Shown here piece by piece: positions 1 through 11,307 of a DNA stretch of 64,000 nucleotides (within the stretch, counting starts at the first letter, position 1; the number at the start of each line of letters is the position of its first letter). The stretch spans positions 1-64,000 of the forward strand of contig NZ_CANKYH010000006.1 in assembly GCF_947487915.1 (NCBI RefSeq), read 5' to 3'. The DNA comes from an uncultured Serinicoccus sp. (GTDB lineage: Bacteria; Actinomycetota; Actinomycetes; Actinomycetales; Dermatophilaceae). Made by a program: the position numbers and the translations under genes. A model generated the notes under the pieces. The model searched no databases. It worked only from the letters and a program-made list of their open reading frames with translations, and was not told the origin of the DNA.

Positions 1-109
1 TTGGCCCCCCGGGCCACGGGCGTCCACTACACCGCCGGCGCGGCTACCCCCGGGGTGGCCCCGGGCTACCGCGTACCGCAAACCGCTCCCCCCGACGCCG
101 CGGACACGA

Positions 110-143
110 CCGAGGGCCGGGAGCGTGTGCTCCCGGCCCTCGG
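110..143 (-). terminator. Hairpin terminator downstream of the AGCS symporter gene
   Basis: A perfect 15-bp inverted repeat (CCGAGGGCCGGGAGC and its complement) closes on a 4-nt GTGT loop, 18 bases beyond the symporter stop codon. There is no T-tract, as is common in high-GC actinobacteria. The 109 bases before it hold no recognisable gene. Confidence 0.7.
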
Positions 144-161
144 TGATGCTGCGGTATGCCG

Positions 162-1841
162 TCAGCGACGGTCGCGCGGGGTGGTCGCCCCACCCGCGCC
201 GAACCCGTCGTCGTCCGGGTCGGCCAGGCGGTTCTGACCGGAGTCGTCGCGCACCTGGTTGGCCTCGGCCAGGTCGCGCACGGACATCTCCTTGTCGGCG
301 TCCAGCTTGCCGAGCTCGGCGAGCTTGCCGCTCTTGCGGTCGGCGAGGTACTCGTTCATCTCCTTCTTGATGACCGGCAGCAGGAAGTAGACGCCGAGCA
401 GGTTGACGAACGCGCAGACGAACAGGAAGTTGTCCGCGAACGCCAGCACCTGGCCGAAGTTGAGGATGCAGCCCGCCACCGTGAAGAGGAGGAAGACGAC
501 CCGGTAGATGAGCGTGGAGGTCCGGGTGTCGCCGAAGAGGTAGTTCCACGCCCGCTGGCCGTAGTAGGACCAGGTGATGAGGGTGGAGATCGCGAACAGC
601 GCGACCGCGACGGCCAGGATCGTCGGGAACCACGAGATGTTCTCGGCGAAGGCGTCGGAGGTGATGACCACACCGCCGCCGTAGTCGTAGCTGTCGTCCG
701 CGAAGACCTGCTCACGGGTCTCGTTGTAGAACGTGGTGTCCGCGATGACGATCGTCAGCGCGGTCATGGTGCAGACGAGGACCGTGTCGATGAACGGCTC
801 GAACATCGCGACGAAGCCCTCGGACACCGGCCGACGGGTCTTCACGGTCGAGTGCGCGATCGGCGCCGAGCCCAGGCCGGCCTCGTTGGAGAAGGCCGAG
901 CGGGTCAGGCCGACGACGAGGGCGCCGATGAAGCCACCGGTGACCCCCTCGGCGGTGAAGGCGCCGGTGAGGATGTCGCCGATGGCACCGGGGATGTGCG
1001 GGATGTTCGTCAGGATGACGATGAAGCAGGCGAGCACGTAGACGCCACCCATGAGCGGGACCAGCGTCGAGGTGACCCGGCCGATGGACTTCATCCCACC
1101 GATGATGACCGCGCCGATGAGGGCGGCGAGGACGAGACCGAAGATGAGCCCCGCGGAGGTGGAGGCCAGGAAGCTGTCCTCGCCACCGGTGACCTCGACG
1201 GCCTGCGAGTAGGTCTGGTTGGCCTGGAACATGTTGCCGCCGCCGACGCCGAAGAAGAGGATGGCGAGGGCGAAGAGGCCGGTGAGGCCCACGGAGAGGA
1301 ACTTGGGGAACTTGCTGAACGCCACGGGGAGGTACTTGAACGGGCCGCCGGAGACGGTGCCGTCCGCGCGGATCTCGCGGTACTTCACGCCGAGCGTGCA
1401 CTCGGCGAACTTCGTCGCCATGCCGAAGAGGCCGGCCAGGATCATCCAGAAGGTCGCCCCCGGGCCACCCAGGGTGACGGCGACGCCGACACCGGCGATG
1501 TTGCCCAGGCCCACGGTGCCCGAGACGGCGGAGGTCAACGCCTGGTAGTGCGGGATCTCACCCGGGTCGTCCGGGGAGGAGTACTTGCCCCGCAGCGTGT
1601 CCCACGCCACCTTGATGCCGCGGAACTGGATGAACCCGAAGTAGATCGAGATGATGATGGCGGCGGCGAGCAGCCACATCACGACGAAAGGCATCGGGAT
1701 GCCGGGGATCTCGAAGAAGATGATGTCTCCGGACACCTTCGTGATCGTCTCGAAGCTGGAGTCGACGGTGGACTCGAGGTTCTGGACCCACTGGGGGTCA
1801 TCGACCGCCTCGGCCATGGACAGGGGAATTGTTCGCAACAT
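162..1841 (-). CDS. Alanine/glycine:cation symporter family protein (AGCS)
   Basis: Sodium- or proton-coupled uptake of alanine or glycine across the cytoplasmic membrane is expected from the family. The protein of about 559 residues is strongly hydrophobic, with about 11 membrane segments. It shows AGCS hallmarks: a GIKVAW segment followed by the conserved [15 protein letters not shown] stretch and, later, [14 protein letters not shown], the cation/substrate-binding region of the family. A charged tail of about 60 residues follows the last membrane segment. The start is uncertain: ATG at 1841 gives the longest form, but an ATG at 1817 (MAEAVDD) is equally plausible and neither has a strong ribosome binding site. 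It is divergent from valS across about 155 bases. The exact substrate cannot be read from the sequence. Confidence 0.9.
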   Translation of the reverse strand: MLRTIPLSMAEAVDDPQWVQNLESTVDSSFETITKVSGDIIFFEIPGIPMPFVVMWLLAAAIIISIYFGFIQFRGIKVAWDTLRGKYSSPDDPGEIPHYQALTSAVSGTVGLGNIAGVGVAVTLGGPGATFWMILAGLFGMATKFAECTLGVKYREIRADGTVSGGPFKYLPVAFSKFPKFLSVGLTGLFALAILFFGVGGGNMFQANQTYSQAVEVTGGEDSFLASTSAGLIFGLVLAALIGAVIIGGMKSIGRVTSTLVPLMGGVYVLACFIVILTNIPHIPGAIGDILTGAFTAEGVTGGFIGALVVGLTRSAFSNEAGLGSAPIAHSTVKTRRPVSEGFVAMFEPFIDTVLVCTMTALTIVIADTTFYNETREQVFADDSYDYGGGVVITSDAFAENISWFPTILAVAVALFAISTLITWSYYGQRAWNYLFGDTRTSTLIYRVVFLLFTVAGCILNFGQVLAFADNFLFVCAFVNLLGVYFLLPVIKKEMNEYLADRKSGKLAELGKLDADKEMSVRDLAEANQVRDDSGQNRLADPDDDGFGAGGATTPRDRR

Positions 1842-1996
1842 GCGTCACACTGTTTGCCACATCAGGTGATTGGTCAACGACATACCCTGATCGTGACCAA
1901 AACGTGATGCTGGTCAGGAACACCAGGCACAGGTCTCTCGTTGAGGCCCCTCCTGCCTCGTCGGGCGCCGCGCCGCGGTCTGTGACAATGACGGGT

Positions 1997-4693
1997 ATGA
2001 CGCACCACCACCAGATCGCTCCCTCGCGCCCGGCGCAGCTGCCCGAGCGTCCGTCCGTCGACGGCCTCGAGGAGAAGTGGGTCGCGGTATGGAAGGACAC
2101 CGACGTCTACGCCTTCGACCGGGACGCCGCGCTGGCCGGCCCGCGCGAGCAGATCTTCGCCGTGGACACCCCGCCGCCGACCGCGTCGGGCACGCTGCAC
2201 CTCGGTCACGTCTTCGGCTACACCCAGGCCGACTGCCTGGCGCGCTACCACCGGATGACCGGCAAGCACGTGTTCTACCCCATCGGGTGGGACGACAACG
2301 GGCTGCCGACCGAGAAGCGGGTGCAGAACTACTACGGCGTGCGCGGGGATGCCACCCTCCCCTACGACCCCGACTTCACCCCGCCCCAGCGGGGCGGCGA
2401 CGGCAAGAGCCTGCGGGCCGCCGACCAGGTGCCCGTGGGGCGCTCCACCTTCATCGAGCTCTGCGAGGAGCTCACGGTCATCGACGAGCAGGCCTTCGAG
2501 GACGTCTTCCGCCGCCTCGGCCTGGCCATCGACTGGAACGTGCAGTACCGCACCATCGGCGACCGCTCCCGGGCCGTCGCGCAGCAGGCGTTCCTGCGCA
2601 ACCTCGCCCGCGGCGAGGCATATCAGGCGGAGGCGCCGGGCTTGTGGGACATCACCTTCCAGACCGCCGTCGCCCAGGCCGAGCTCGAGGCGCGGGACTA
2701 CCCCGGCGCCTACCACCGCGTGGCCTACCACCGCGCCGAGGGTGCCCCGGTGCACATCGAGACGACCCGCCCCGAGCTCATCCCGTCGGTCGTCGCGCTC
2801 GTCGCCCACCCCGACGACCAGCGGTATGCCGACCTCTTCGGCAGCACGGTCACCTCGCCGCTCTTCGGGGTCGAGGTGCCGGTGCTCGCGCACCCGCTCG
2901 CGGAGATGGACAAGGGGGCCGGCATCGCCATGTGCTGCACCTTCGGCGACATGACCGACGTGCAGTGGTGGCGCGAGCTGCAGCTCCCGACCCGCTCGGT
3001 CATCACCCGGGCCGGCCGGCTGCAGGCCGAGACACCCGCGTGGATCGCCGGAGGGCCCGGTGAGTCGTTGTATGCCGAGCAGCTGGCCGGCAGGACCGTC
3101 CACTCGGCCCGCGAGGCGGTGGTCGAGGCCCTGCGCGCCTGCGGAGACCTGGACGGCGAGCCCGCCAAGACGCAGCGCAAGGCCAACTTCTACGAGCGCG
3201 GCGAGAAGCCGCTGGAGATCGTCACCAGCCGCCAGTGGTTCATCCGCAACGGCGGTCGCGAGGAGGGCGCCCCCGGGCTGCGCGAGGCGCTCATCGCCCG
3301 CGGCGAGGAGGTCGACTTCCACCCCAACTTCATGCGCAGCCGCTACCGCAACTGGGTCGAGGGCCTCAACGGCGACTGGCTCATCAGCCGCCAGCGCTTC
3401 TTCGGCGTCCCGTTCCCGGTCTGGTATGCCGTGGACGCGGCCGGCGAGGTCGACCACGACACCGTCCTCGTGCCCGACGAGGCGCGGCTGCCCATCGACC
3501 CGGTGAGCGACGTGCCGGAGGGCTACAGCGCGGACCAGCGCGACCAGCCCGGCGGCTTCACCGCCGACACCGACGTCATGGACACCTGGGCGACGTCCTC
3601 GCTGTCCCCGCAGATCGCAGCCGGGTGGCCGACGCGAGGCGGCGCCGGCGAGGGCTCGGACGCCGAGCTCTTCGAGGCGATCTTCCCGTTCGACATGCGT
3701 CCCCAGGGACACGACATCATCCGCACGTGGCTGTTCGCGACCATGGTCCGCGCGCACCACGAGCACGGCACCGTGCCGTGGACCGACGCCTACCTCAACG
3801 GCTGGATCCTCGACCCGGACCGCAAGAAGATGTCCAAGTCCAAGGGCAACGCCGTCACCCCGCTGGACATGCTGCAGGCCAGCGGGACCGACGCCGTCCG
3901 CTACTGGGCGGCCGCGGCGCGCCCCGGCGTCGACACGGTCGACGACCCCAACCAGATCAAGGTCGGGCGCCGGCTGGCGATCAAGCTGCTCAACGCCAGC
4001 TCCTTCGTCCTCGGTTTCGGCGAGCTGCCGGAGGGTTCCTCCGAGGCCGACCTCGTCACCGAGCCGCTGGACCGGGCCATGCTGGCCGGGCTGGCCGAGG
4101 TCGTGCGCCGGGCCACCCAGGCCTACGAGGCGTGGGACTACTCCACCGCGCTCGACGTCACCGAGTCGTTCTTCTGGACCTTCTGCGACGACTACCTCGA
4201 GCTGGTCAAGGAGCGCGCCTACGGCGGGGAGTTCTCCGCCGACGGGCCCACGGGCGATCCCACGCCGCAGACCCTGTCCGCGCGAGCGGCGCTGCGGCTG
4301 GCCCTGTCGGTGCAGCTGCGCCTGCTGGCGCCGGTGATCTCGTTCGCGACCGAGGAGGTGTGGTCGTGGTGGCACGAGGAGGGCACCTCGGTGCACACCC
4401 AGCCGTGGCCCGTGGTCGAGGAGCTGGCCGTCGCGCAGGCCGCCGACGCCGCGCTGCTCGGCACGGTCGGGCAGGCCCTGGCCGGGCTGCGCCGGGCCAA
4501 GTCGGAGGCCAAGGTCAAGATGCGCACGCCCATCGCGGCGGCGACCGTGGCCGGCCCGCCCGGGGAGCTGGACCGGGTCCGTGCCGCGCTGACCGACCTG
4601 GGGGCCGCGGGGAAGGTCACCGGTGAGCTGACCTTCGCCGAGGCCGAGCAGTTCGGCGTGCGCGACGTCGCCCTCGTGGAGGCCCCGGCTTAG
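1997..4693 (+). CDS. valS: Valine--tRNA ligase
   Basis: Class I aminoacyl-tRNA synthetase that charges tRNA-Val and edits mischarged threonyl-tRNA in the cytoplasm. The 898-residue product has the HIGH-type motif HLGH (residues 68-71), a CP1 editing insertion beginning with the TTRPELIPS stretch, the [14 protein letters not shown] segment typical of ValS, and a KMSKS motif at residues 611-615, then an anticodon-binding domain. The ATG at 1997 is chosen; an in-frame ATG three codons upstream (1988) is an alternative. The start lies in GGGTATG with no Shine-Dalgarno sequence, so a leaderless transcript is possible. It stands apart from folC, which often follows valS in bacteria; here the DUF4129 gene starts 8 bases downstream. 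Confidence 0.97.
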   Translation: MTHHHQIAPSRPAQLPERPSVDGLEEKWVAVWKDTDVYAFDRDAALAGPREQIFAVDTPPPTASGTLHLGHVFGYTQADCLARYHRMTGKHVFYPIGWDDNGLPTEKRVQNYYGVRGDATLPYDPDFTPPQRGGDGKSLRAADQVPVGRSTFIELCEELTVIDEQAFEDVFRRLGLAIDWNVQYRTIGDRSRAVAQQAFLRNLARGEAYQAEAPGLWDITFQTAVAQAELEARDYPGAYHRVAYHRAEGAPVHIETTRPELIPSVVALVAHPDDQRYADLFGSTVTSPLFGVEVPVLAHPLAEMDKGAGIAMCCTFGDMTDVQWWRELQLPTRSVITRAGRLQAETPAWIAGGPGESLYAEQLAGRTVHSAREAVVEALRACGDLDGEPAKTQRKANFYERGEKPLEIVTSRQWFIRNGGREEGAPGLREALIARGEEVDFHPNFMRSRYRNWVEGLNGDWLISRQRFFGVPFPVWYAVDAAGEVDHDTVLVPDEARLPIDPVSDVPEGYSADQRDQPGGFTADTDVMDTWATSSLSPQIAAGWPTRGGAGEGSDAELFEAIFPFDMRPQGHDIIRTWLFATMVRAHHEHGTVPWTDAYLNGWILDPDRKKMSKSKGNAVTPLDMLQASGTDAVRYWAAAARPGVDTVDDPNQIKVGRRLAIKLLNASSFVLGFGELPEGSSEADLVTEPLDRAMLAGLAEVVRRATQAYEAWDYSTALDVTESFFWTFCDDYLELVKERAYGGEFSADGPTGDPTPQTLSARAALRLALSVQLRLLAPVISFATEEVWSWWHEEGTSVHTQPWPVVEELAVAQAADAALLGTVGQALAGLRRAKSEAKVKMRTPIAAATVAGPPGELDRVRAALTDLGAAGKVTGELTFAEAEQFGVRDVALVEAPA

Positions 4694-4701
4694 GGTGAGG
4701 T

Positions 4702-5454
4702 ATGCGCAGGGGCACGGGGTCGACCAGTGGTGTCGTCCTCGCGGTGCTCGCCGCGCTGGCCGGGCTGAGCCTGCTGCTCTGGAGCTCCAGCAGCGGCCGG
4801 CCGCTGCTGGGGCCGCCTACCGGCACGTGGGAGCCGGAGATCGGCCTCCCCCCGCTCCCACCGGTGGCCGAGCAGACCGCCGCGACGGCCGTGCCCACGG
4901 AGTCCCGACCGCCCCCGCAGGACGGCTGGCAGGTCGACTGGTTGCTCGTCGGCGCCCTGCTGCTGGTCGTCGTGGTGGTCCTGCTCATCGTCCGGGCGCT
5001 CCTGGCCCGGGACCGGGACGGCGACGAGCCGCTGGGGATGGAGGAGGACGAGCAGCTCGCCGCACTGCTCGAGGCCAGCGGTGACGACGTGCGCTACCGC
5101 GCGCTCGCCGAGGGTGACCCCCGCAACGCGGTCGTCGCCTGCTGGGTGGCGCTCGAGGAGGCCGTCCGCCGGTCCGGGCTTCCGGACAACCCGGCCGAGA
5201 CGGCCAGCGAGCTGACCCGGCGGGTGCTGAGCCGCTGGGAGGTCGACGAGACCTCCATCCGCACCCTGTCCGAGGCCTACCGCGAGGCCCGCTTCTCCCG
5301 GCACCCGGTCTCCGAGCAGCAGCGCGAGCAGGCCGTCGCCGCCCTCGACCGGATCCACGAGGGCTTGCGCCGCCGGGCCCTCGCCGAGCAGGCGCGGGCG
5401 GACCGTGCCGCGGCAGCCCGTGCCCCGTCCCAGGGCGAGGGCGAGGCGAGATGA
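4702..5454 (+). CDS. DUF4129 domain-containing membrane protein
   Basis: A 250-residue protein with one membrane segment at about residues 10-28, a Pro-rich extracellular linker, a second membrane segment at about residues 79-99, then a cytoplasmic domain. The region around residues 110-220, with conserved ARFSRHPVS near its end, fits the DUF4129 family, which in actinobacteria and Bacillota accompanies MoxR and DUF58 genes. It is the first gene of a five-gene set (4702-8954) in which every junction overlaps by 1-4 nt. Its molecular function is unknown; membership in a membrane-associated MoxR/VWA system is inferred from the neighbours. The start GGTATGCGC has no clear ribosome binding site. 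Confidence 0.85.
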   Translation: MRRGTGSTSGVVLAVLAALAGLSLLLWSSSSGRPLLGPPTGTWEPEIGLPPLPPVAEQTAATAVPTESRPPPQDGWQVDWLLVGALLLVVVVVLLIVRALLARDRDGDEPLGMEEDEQLAALLEASGDDVRYRALAEGDPRNAVVACWVALEEAVRRSGLPDNPAETASELTRRVLSRWEVDETSIRTLSEAYREARFSRHPVSEQQREQAVAALDRIHEGLRRRALAEQARADRAAAARAPSQGEGEAR

Positions 5455-5999
5455 CCAGATCCCTCCCGCCGCTGCCCCACCGGCAGCAGGCGCTCGCCAC
5501 CGACCTGCGCCGCCACCTGGTGCCGGCCCTGGTCATCGCGGTCCTGCTCGGCGGGCTGCTCTTCTTCATCGGGGCGCTGCCCTACCCCTGGCCCGTGGCC
5601 CTGCTCGTCGTGGTGCTCGCCGGCGTGGTGGGCGGGTTGCTGACCTGGGGGCTGTCCACGACCGCCAGCGACGTCGAGCAGGCCTACTGGGTCTCGACCC
5701 CGCGCCAGGAGGCCGCGCCCCCGGACGCGATGGACTACCGCCTGCTGCGGCTGCGGCGCGACCTGCGGGACGCCCTGGAGCGCGACGACCGCGCGGACGA
5801 GATCTACCCCGTCATCCGCGAGCTCGCCGCCGAGCGCCTGCTCGCCCACCACGACGTCGACCTCGAGACCCAGCCCGAGCAGGCCCGGGCGCTGCTCGAC
5901 CCGCACCTGGTCGCCTACCTGGACCACCCACCCACGGACACCCGCAGACGCAGCCCGAGCGCGCTGCATACCGCCATCGAAGGAGTCGAGAAGCTGTGA
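5451..5999 (+). CDS. Two-TM membrane protein of the MoxR operon
   Basis: 182 residues with two closely spaced hydrophobic helices (about residues 26-45 and 48-68), followed by a charged cytoplasmic region rich in Asp, Glu and Arg. Its ATG overlaps the DUF4129 stop (ATGA), and its own stop overlaps the GTG of the moxR gene, so translational coupling is likely. I do not recognise a named family. The position corresponds to the small membrane proteins found between DUF4129 and moxR genes in related actinobacterial operons, which suggests a structural or adaptor role at the membrane. Confidence 0.75.
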   Translation: MTRSLPPLPHRQQALATDLRRHLVPALVIAVLLGGLLFFIGALPYPWPVALLVVVLAGVVGGLLTWGLSTTASDVEQAYWVSTPRQEAAPPDAMDYRLLRLRRDLRDALERDDRADEIYPVIRELAAERLLAHHDVDLETQPEQARALLDPHLVAYLDHPPTDTRRRSPSALHTAIEGVEKL

Positions 6000-7030
6000 A
6001 CGACACCCCCACCCCCGACCTGGACGTGCCCGAGGTGTCCCGTCGCGCCGCGCAGGTGCTGGACCGGGTCGAGCAGGCGGTCGTCGGCAAGCGCGAGGCG
6101 CTGACGCTCGTGCTGACCGCGGTCCTCTCCCGCGGCCACGTGCTCCTGGAGGACTTCCCGGGGCTCGGCAAGACCCTGGCCGCGCGCTCCTTCGCCCAGA
6201 CCCTGGGGCTGGACTTCACCCGCGCCCAGTTCACCCCCGATCTGCTGCCCTCGGACCTCACCGGCTCCTTCGTCTTCGACCAGAGGAGCACCGAGTTCGT
6301 CTTCCGCCCCGGCCCGCTCTTCACCGGGCTGCTGCTGGCCGACGAGATCAACCGCACCCCGCCGAAGACCCAGTCGGCCCTGCTCGAGGCGATGCAGGAG
6401 CACCAGGTGACCGTCGAGGGCCAGACCCACCAGCTGCCCCAGCCCTTCCACGTGCTGGCCACCGCCAACCCGGTGGAGTACGAGGGCACCTACCCCCTCC
6501 CCGAGGCCCAGCTGGACCGCTTCCTGGCGCGGGTGTCCTTCGGGTACCCCTCCCCCGAGGAGGAGTGGGACGTGCTGCGCCGCCGGGTCACCCGGCAGAC
6601 CGAGGACCAGCGGCTCGAGCCGGTCACCGACGCGGCCGGCCTGGCGGCGATGCAGGACGCGGTCGAGCGGGTGCCCGTCGAGGACGACATCTCCCGCTAC
6701 TGCGTCGAGCTCGCCTCGGCGACCCGCCGGCACCGGGCCGTGCTCGTCGGCGCCTCCCCGCGTGGCTCGCTCGCCCTCATGCTCACCTCCCGCGCGTATG
6801 CCGTGATCCACGGTCGCGACTACGTCACCCCCGAGGACGTCAAGGCGGTGGCGCACGCCGTCCTCGACCACCGCATCTCGATCAAGCCCGAGCTGTGGAT
6901 GTCGGACACCGGCGGCGCCGCGGTGGTGACGGCCGCCCTCGGCCAGGTGCCCGTGCCCGGTTCGCGGACGGGAGCCTCCACGGTGGACGAGGACGACGCG
7001 CCTGCCGAGCGGTCCGCGGCGCGGTCCTGA
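5996..7030 (+). CDS. MoxR-family AAA+ ATPase
   Basis: A 344-residue AAA+ ATPase. Walker A is GLGKT at residues 56-60; Walker B is LLLADEINR with the family-specific continuation PKTQSALLEAMQE; the sensor-1 region reads ATANPVEYEGTYPLPEAQLDRF. MoxR ATPases act as chaperones that mature or remodel partner proteins carrying VWA/DUF58 domains. The partner here is almost certainly the next gene. The GTG start at 5996 is preceded by AAGGAG (5980-5985) and overlaps the previous stop; translation from an upstream start in this frame would run through the preceding gene. Confidence 0.93.
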   Translation: MNDTPTPDLDVPEVSRRAAQVLDRVEQAVVGKREALTLVLTAVLSRGHVLLEDFPGLGKTLAARSFAQTLGLDFTRAQFTPDLLPSDLTGSFVFDQRSTEFVFRPGPLFTGLLLADEINRTPPKTQSALLEAMQEHQVTVEGQTHQLPQPFHVLATANPVEYEGTYPLPEAQLDRFLARVSFGYPSPEEEWDVLRRRVTRQTEDQRLEPVTDAAGLAAMQDAVERVPVEDDISRYCVELASATRRHRAVLVGASPRGSLALMLTSRAYAVIHGRDYVTPEDVKAVAHAVLDHRISIKPELWMSDTGGAAVVTAALGQVPVPGSRTGASTVDEDDAPAERSAARS

Positions 7031-8394
7031 TGGCGGCCTTCGAGCGAGCCGACGCCTGGCGGCCGACCCACGCCCTCCAGCGCTGCCTGGTCGCCGTGCT
7101 CACCATCGCGCCGGTGGCGCTGGTGTTCCGTCGCCCGGACCTGCTCGTGCTGGTCAGCCCGCTCGCCCTCGTGCTGGCCTGGAGCCTCGCGACCCGTCCG
7201 CAGGAGCGTCCCGACCACCGCTTCGGGCTGTCGCACGGGCAGGTGCGCGAGGGCGACCAGGCGCTCGCCGTGGCCGACCTGGAGCCGGTGGAGGGGGCCG
7301 AGGTCCTCTCGGCGGCCCTGACCCCCGCCCCCTTCGTCCGGGCGGTGCTGCGCGAGCGGATGCGCCAGGCTCGGGACAGCGACGACCAGCTGGTGCAGCG
7401 GACCTGCACCGTGGCCGACGCCGACGGACCGCAGGTGCAGGGCTACCGGCGGTTGCTCGTCGGGGTCCGGGTGACCCGGTGGGGGGTGCGTCGGATCGGG
7501 CCGCTGCAGGTCGCCGCGGCCGGGGCCTGGGGCTCCTACCGGTGGGGCCCGCTGTCGATGGACGCGCAGGCGCTACGGGTGCTCCCCCAGCCGGCGGCGT
7601 TCGACACCTCCGCACCGGCCCCGCACCCGCGCGGCCTGGTGGGGATGCACCGTTCGAGCCGTCCCGGGGAGGGCAGCGAGTTCGCGACGATCCGCCCCTT
7701 CCAGGTCGGTGACCGGCTGCGGCGCATCCACTGGCCCCGCTCGAGCCGGACCGGGGAGCTACACGTGACCTCCAGCTATGCCGACCAGGACACACACGTC
7801 GCCGTGCTCGTCGACGCGCACTACGACCTGGGCCGGTCCGGCGGCCTGGACGGCGACGTGAGCTCCCTGGACCGGTCGGTGCGGGCCGCGGCCGCGGTGG
7901 CCGAGCACTTCCTGCACCAGGGCGACCGGGTCAGCCTGCGGGTGCTCTCGGCGCGCACCCCGCTCGTGGTGCCGACCGGCACCGGCCGACGGCACGGGGT
8001 CCGGATCCTCGACACCCTCAGCGGGGTGCAGGCCTCGGTGGACGAGCAGACCGACCCGCGGCGGGTCCACCTCGGGATCGGCTCGGGGACCCTCGTGGTG
8101 ATGATCTCCTCCCTCGTCTCCCCGGACGCGCTCACCCAGGCCGCGACCCTGGCGGCGCGCGGCACCTCGGTCGTCGTGGTGGACGCCCTTGGTGAGGCCG
8201 TCGCCAGGGTGGCGCCCAGCGGCGAGCGCGATGCACTGGCGCGGACCGCCTGGCGGATCCGGATGCTCGAGCGGGACCGGGAGATCCGGGCGATCCGCGC
8301 GCAGGGCGTCGCGGTGGTGCCCTGGCTGGGGCCGGGCAGCCTGGACGTCGTGCTGCTGGAGCTGGCCCGCCGCCGACGCCGGGTGGGTGCCTGA
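7030..8394 (+). CDS. DUF58 domain-containing protein
   Basis: A 454-residue protein with two hydrophobic segments near the N-terminus (about residues 15-55), then the DUF58 signature GEGSEFATIRPFQVGD at about residues 213-230 followed by RRIHWPRSSR, and a VWA-like segment with VAVLVDAHYD at about residue 257. DUF58 proteins pair with MoxR ATPases. The cellular role in actinobacteria is unresolved; envelope stress, transport or protease assembly have been suggested for related systems. The start overlaps the moxR stop by one base (TGATG). Confidence 0.88.
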   Translation: MAAFERADAWRPTHALQRCLVAVLTIAPVALVFRRPDLLVLVSPLALVLAWSLATRPQERPDHRFGLSHGQVREGDQALAVADLEPVEGAEVLSAALTPAPFVRAVLRERMRQARDSDDQLVQRTCTVADADGPQVQGYRRLLVGVRVTRWGVRRIGPLQVAAAGAWGSYRWGPLSMDAQALRVLPQPAAFDTSAPAPHPRGLVGMHRSSRPGEGSEFATIRPFQVGDRLRRIHWPRSSRTGELHVTSSYADQDTHVAVLVDAHYDLGRSGGLDGDVSSLDRSVRAAAAVAEHFLHQGDRVSLRVLSARTPLVVPTGTGRRHGVRILDTLSGVQASVDEQTDPRRVHLGIGSGTLVVMISSLVSPDALTQAATLAARGTSVVVVDALGEAVARVAPSGERDALARTAWRIRMLERDREIRAIRAQGVAVVPWLGPGSLDVVLLELARRRRRVGA

Positions 8395-8954
8395 TGGGCG
8401 AGCTGCGCGAGCACTGGGTGAACCTGCGGACCGCCTCCCCCAGCCACCTGCGGGTGCGGCTGGTGGCTCTCGCGGCGTCGGTCGTCTTCGCGCTGTGCCT
8501 CGTCGCGGCCGGGGGCGGGGGGCCGACCGTGTGGATCGGCACGGTCGTGCTGGGCGCTCTCGTCGTGGCCCAGCCCGCCGGCGTCATGCCGGCGTTCTTC
8601 CTCGTGTGGGCGATCGCGGCCTGGTGGGCCGCCGTCCCGGGCCCGTGGCACTGGGCCCTGCTGCCGGCGGCGTGGAGCCTGCTGCTCGTGCACGCGAGCG
8701 CCGCCCTGGCGGCCTCGGTGCCGCCCCAGGCGACCGTCCCCCGCTCCGTCCTCACCCGGTATGCCGCCCGTGTCGGCGTCGTCGCCGCGGCCGTGACCCT
8801 CGTCTGGGGGCTGGCGGCGCTCGCCGCCGCAGGGGGCAGCGGGAGCGCCGGCGTCGGGCCGGTGCCCAGCATCATCGGTCTGGCCGTCCTGGCAGCGGCG
8901 CTCCTCGGCTACGTCCGCCTCCGCCGCCGCCACACCGCACCGGACGCGCGCTAG
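8394..8954 (+). CDS. Hypothetical membrane protein closing the MoxR operon
   Basis: 186 residues with five or more predicted hydrophobic segments and a short basic tail. No family is recognised. The ATG overlaps the DUF58 stop by one base, so it belongs to the same transcript. In comparable operons this slot is taken by a transglutaminase-like gene, but no catalytic Cys-His-Asp region is visible here. The last codons and stop (8937-8954) coincide with one copy of the dispersed GCACCGGACGCGCG word. Confidence 0.7.
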   Translation: MGELREHWVNLRTASPSHLRVRLVALAASVVFALCLVAAGGGGPTVWIGTVVLGALVVAQPAGVMPAFFLVWAIAAWWAAVPGPWHWALLPAAWSLLLVHASAALAASVPPQATVPRSVLTRYAARVGVVAAAVTLVWGLAALAAAGGSGSAGVGPVPSIIGLAVLAAALLGYVRLRRRHTAPDAR

Positions 8955-8994
8955 GACCACACCGGACTTGGTGCGTCCGCACCGGACGCGCGCT
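8937..8994. repeat. Two direct copies of the 16-mer GCACCGGACGCGCGCT
   Basis: Identical 16-mers lie at 8937-8952 (overlapping the end of the preceding gene) and 8979-8994, 42 bases apart. An exact reverse complement lies at 9830-9845 on the other side of the DUF202 gene pair, and variant copies sit at 24379-24432 and near 50048. All are at or between gene ends. Confidence 0.7.
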
Positions 8995-9068
8995 CGGCAT
9001 ACCCCGTGCCGCGCACCCCGGCCTATGCTGGCGCACATGCACGCGCTCGCCGACCTGACCGCCGGGCG

Positions 9069-9440
9069 ATGAGCGAGGGTCGGGCGCGGCGTCGTTTCCC
9101 GCAGTCGGTCTACGCCCTGGGCAGCGACCCGGACCCGCGCTTCAGCCTGGCCAACGAGCGCACCTTCCTCGCCTGGATCCGCACCGCCCTGGCCTTCCTC
9201 GCCGCGGGCGTGGCGCTGGAGGCGCTCGCGGTGCCGATCGCGCCGGGATACCGCCTGGCCGCGTCCGCCGTCTTCGTCGTGCTGGGGATGCTGGCGGCGG
9301 TGCAGGCGTGGGTGGGGTGGTTCCGGGTGGAGCGGGCCATGCGCGAGGGTCGGACCCTCCCGCCGCTCACCATCGGTGCCGTCATCGCGGTCGGCGTGCT
9401 CCTGGCCACCCTGCTCGTCGCCGTCGGTCTGCTCGCGTGA
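9069..9440 (+). CDS. DUF202 (YidH-like) membrane protein
   Basis: 123 residues with the DUF202 hallmark LANERTFLAWIRTALAF, then three hydrophobic helices in all. DUF202 proteins are small inner-membrane proteins of unknown function, and in bacteria they often occur as adjacent pairs, as here. ATG at 9069 is chosen because it directly precedes the conserved region; the reading frame is open further upstream without conserved sequence. The stop overlaps the GTG of the second DUF202 gene. Confidence 0.85.
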   Translation: MSEGRARRRFPQSVYALGSDPDPRFSLANERTFLAWIRTALAFLAAGVALEALAVPIAPGYRLAASAVFVVLGMLAAVQAWVGWFRVERAMREGRTLPPLTIGAVIAVGVLLATLLVAVGLLA

Positions 9441-9793
9441 GCACCGCACCCGACCGCCCCTACGACCCCGGGCTGCAGCCGGAGCGGACGCTGCTCGCGT
9501 GGCGCCGCACGGCGCTCGCGCTGGCCGTGGTGTCGGCCGCGATCGCCCGGTATGCCGGGGACCGCCTCGGCCTCGTGACGGCCGCCGCCGTGGGTGCCGC
9601 CGGGGTGGCCGGCGCGGCGTGGGGCTACCACCGGGCGACGCAGCGCTACCGGCGGATCCATCTGTGGCTGCACCGGGAGGACACGCTGGCGGGCGACGGC
9701 CTGGCTTTCGCCGTCACCAGCGCATCGCTCGGGCTCGTCGCGCTCGCCGCGGCGGTCTACGTCATCCAGGTGGGGCTGGAGCGGCTCGGCTGA
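9437..9793 (+). CDS. DUF202 membrane protein, second of the pair
   Basis: 118 residues. The DUF202 core appears as LQPERTLLAWRRTALALAV followed by two more hydrophobic helices. The GTG start overlaps the preceding stop (GTGA), so the two proteins are co-translated and probably form a heteromer. The pair is bracketed by copies of the GCACCGGACGCGCG word in inverted orientation. Confidence 0.83.
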   Translation: MSTAPDRPYDPGLQPERTLLAWRRTALALAVVSAAIARYAGDRLGLVTAAAVGAAGVAGAAWGYHRATQRYRRIHLWLHREDTLAGDGLAFAVTSASLGLVALAAAVYVIQVGLERLG

Positions 9794-9829
9794 CGCGGTC
9801 GCCGGACCAGGGCCGGCCGGTGCGGTCCC

Positions 9830-9845
9830 AGCGCGCGTCCGGTGC
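9830..9845. repeat. Inverted copy of the GCACCGGACGCGCGCT word
   Basis: An exact 16-nt reverse complement of the copies at 8937 and 8979. It lies in the 57-base gap between convergent genes (second DUF202 gene and clpX), five bases beyond the clpX stop, where it may contribute to transcript ends. Confidence 0.65.
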
Positions 9846-9850
9846 AGAGG

Positions 9851-11128
<1,278 letters not shown>

Positions 11129-11166
11129 GTGGTCGGTCCTTCCTCAGCTCGGGCCTACGGTCCGTC

Positions 11167-11185
11167 GGACGAGCCAGGCTCGTCC
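11167..11185. promoter_or_regulatory. Short palindrome in the clpX leader or promoter
   Basis: GGACGAGCC and GGCTCGTCC face each other around a single A, about 40-57 bases upstream of the clpX ATG. It could be an operator or an RNA hairpin in the leader; the sequence alone does not decide. Confidence 0.35.
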
Positions 11186-11307
11186 TGTCCGCCCGACGCT
11201 ACCTTGCCGGGAGGGGTTTGGGCAGGGTTTTCCGGGCCCCGCCCGCGTGTTGATGCCCACTGTCCGCTGTCAGCGCAACGGCTCGCGCGACGTGGCGCCC
11301 GGGCCGG

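Noticed and set aside
1842..1996. Possible T-box leader upstream of valS
   Set aside because: The 155-base gap has no recognisable T-box sequence or specifier hairpin and no terminator, and valS appears to begin in a leaderless context.
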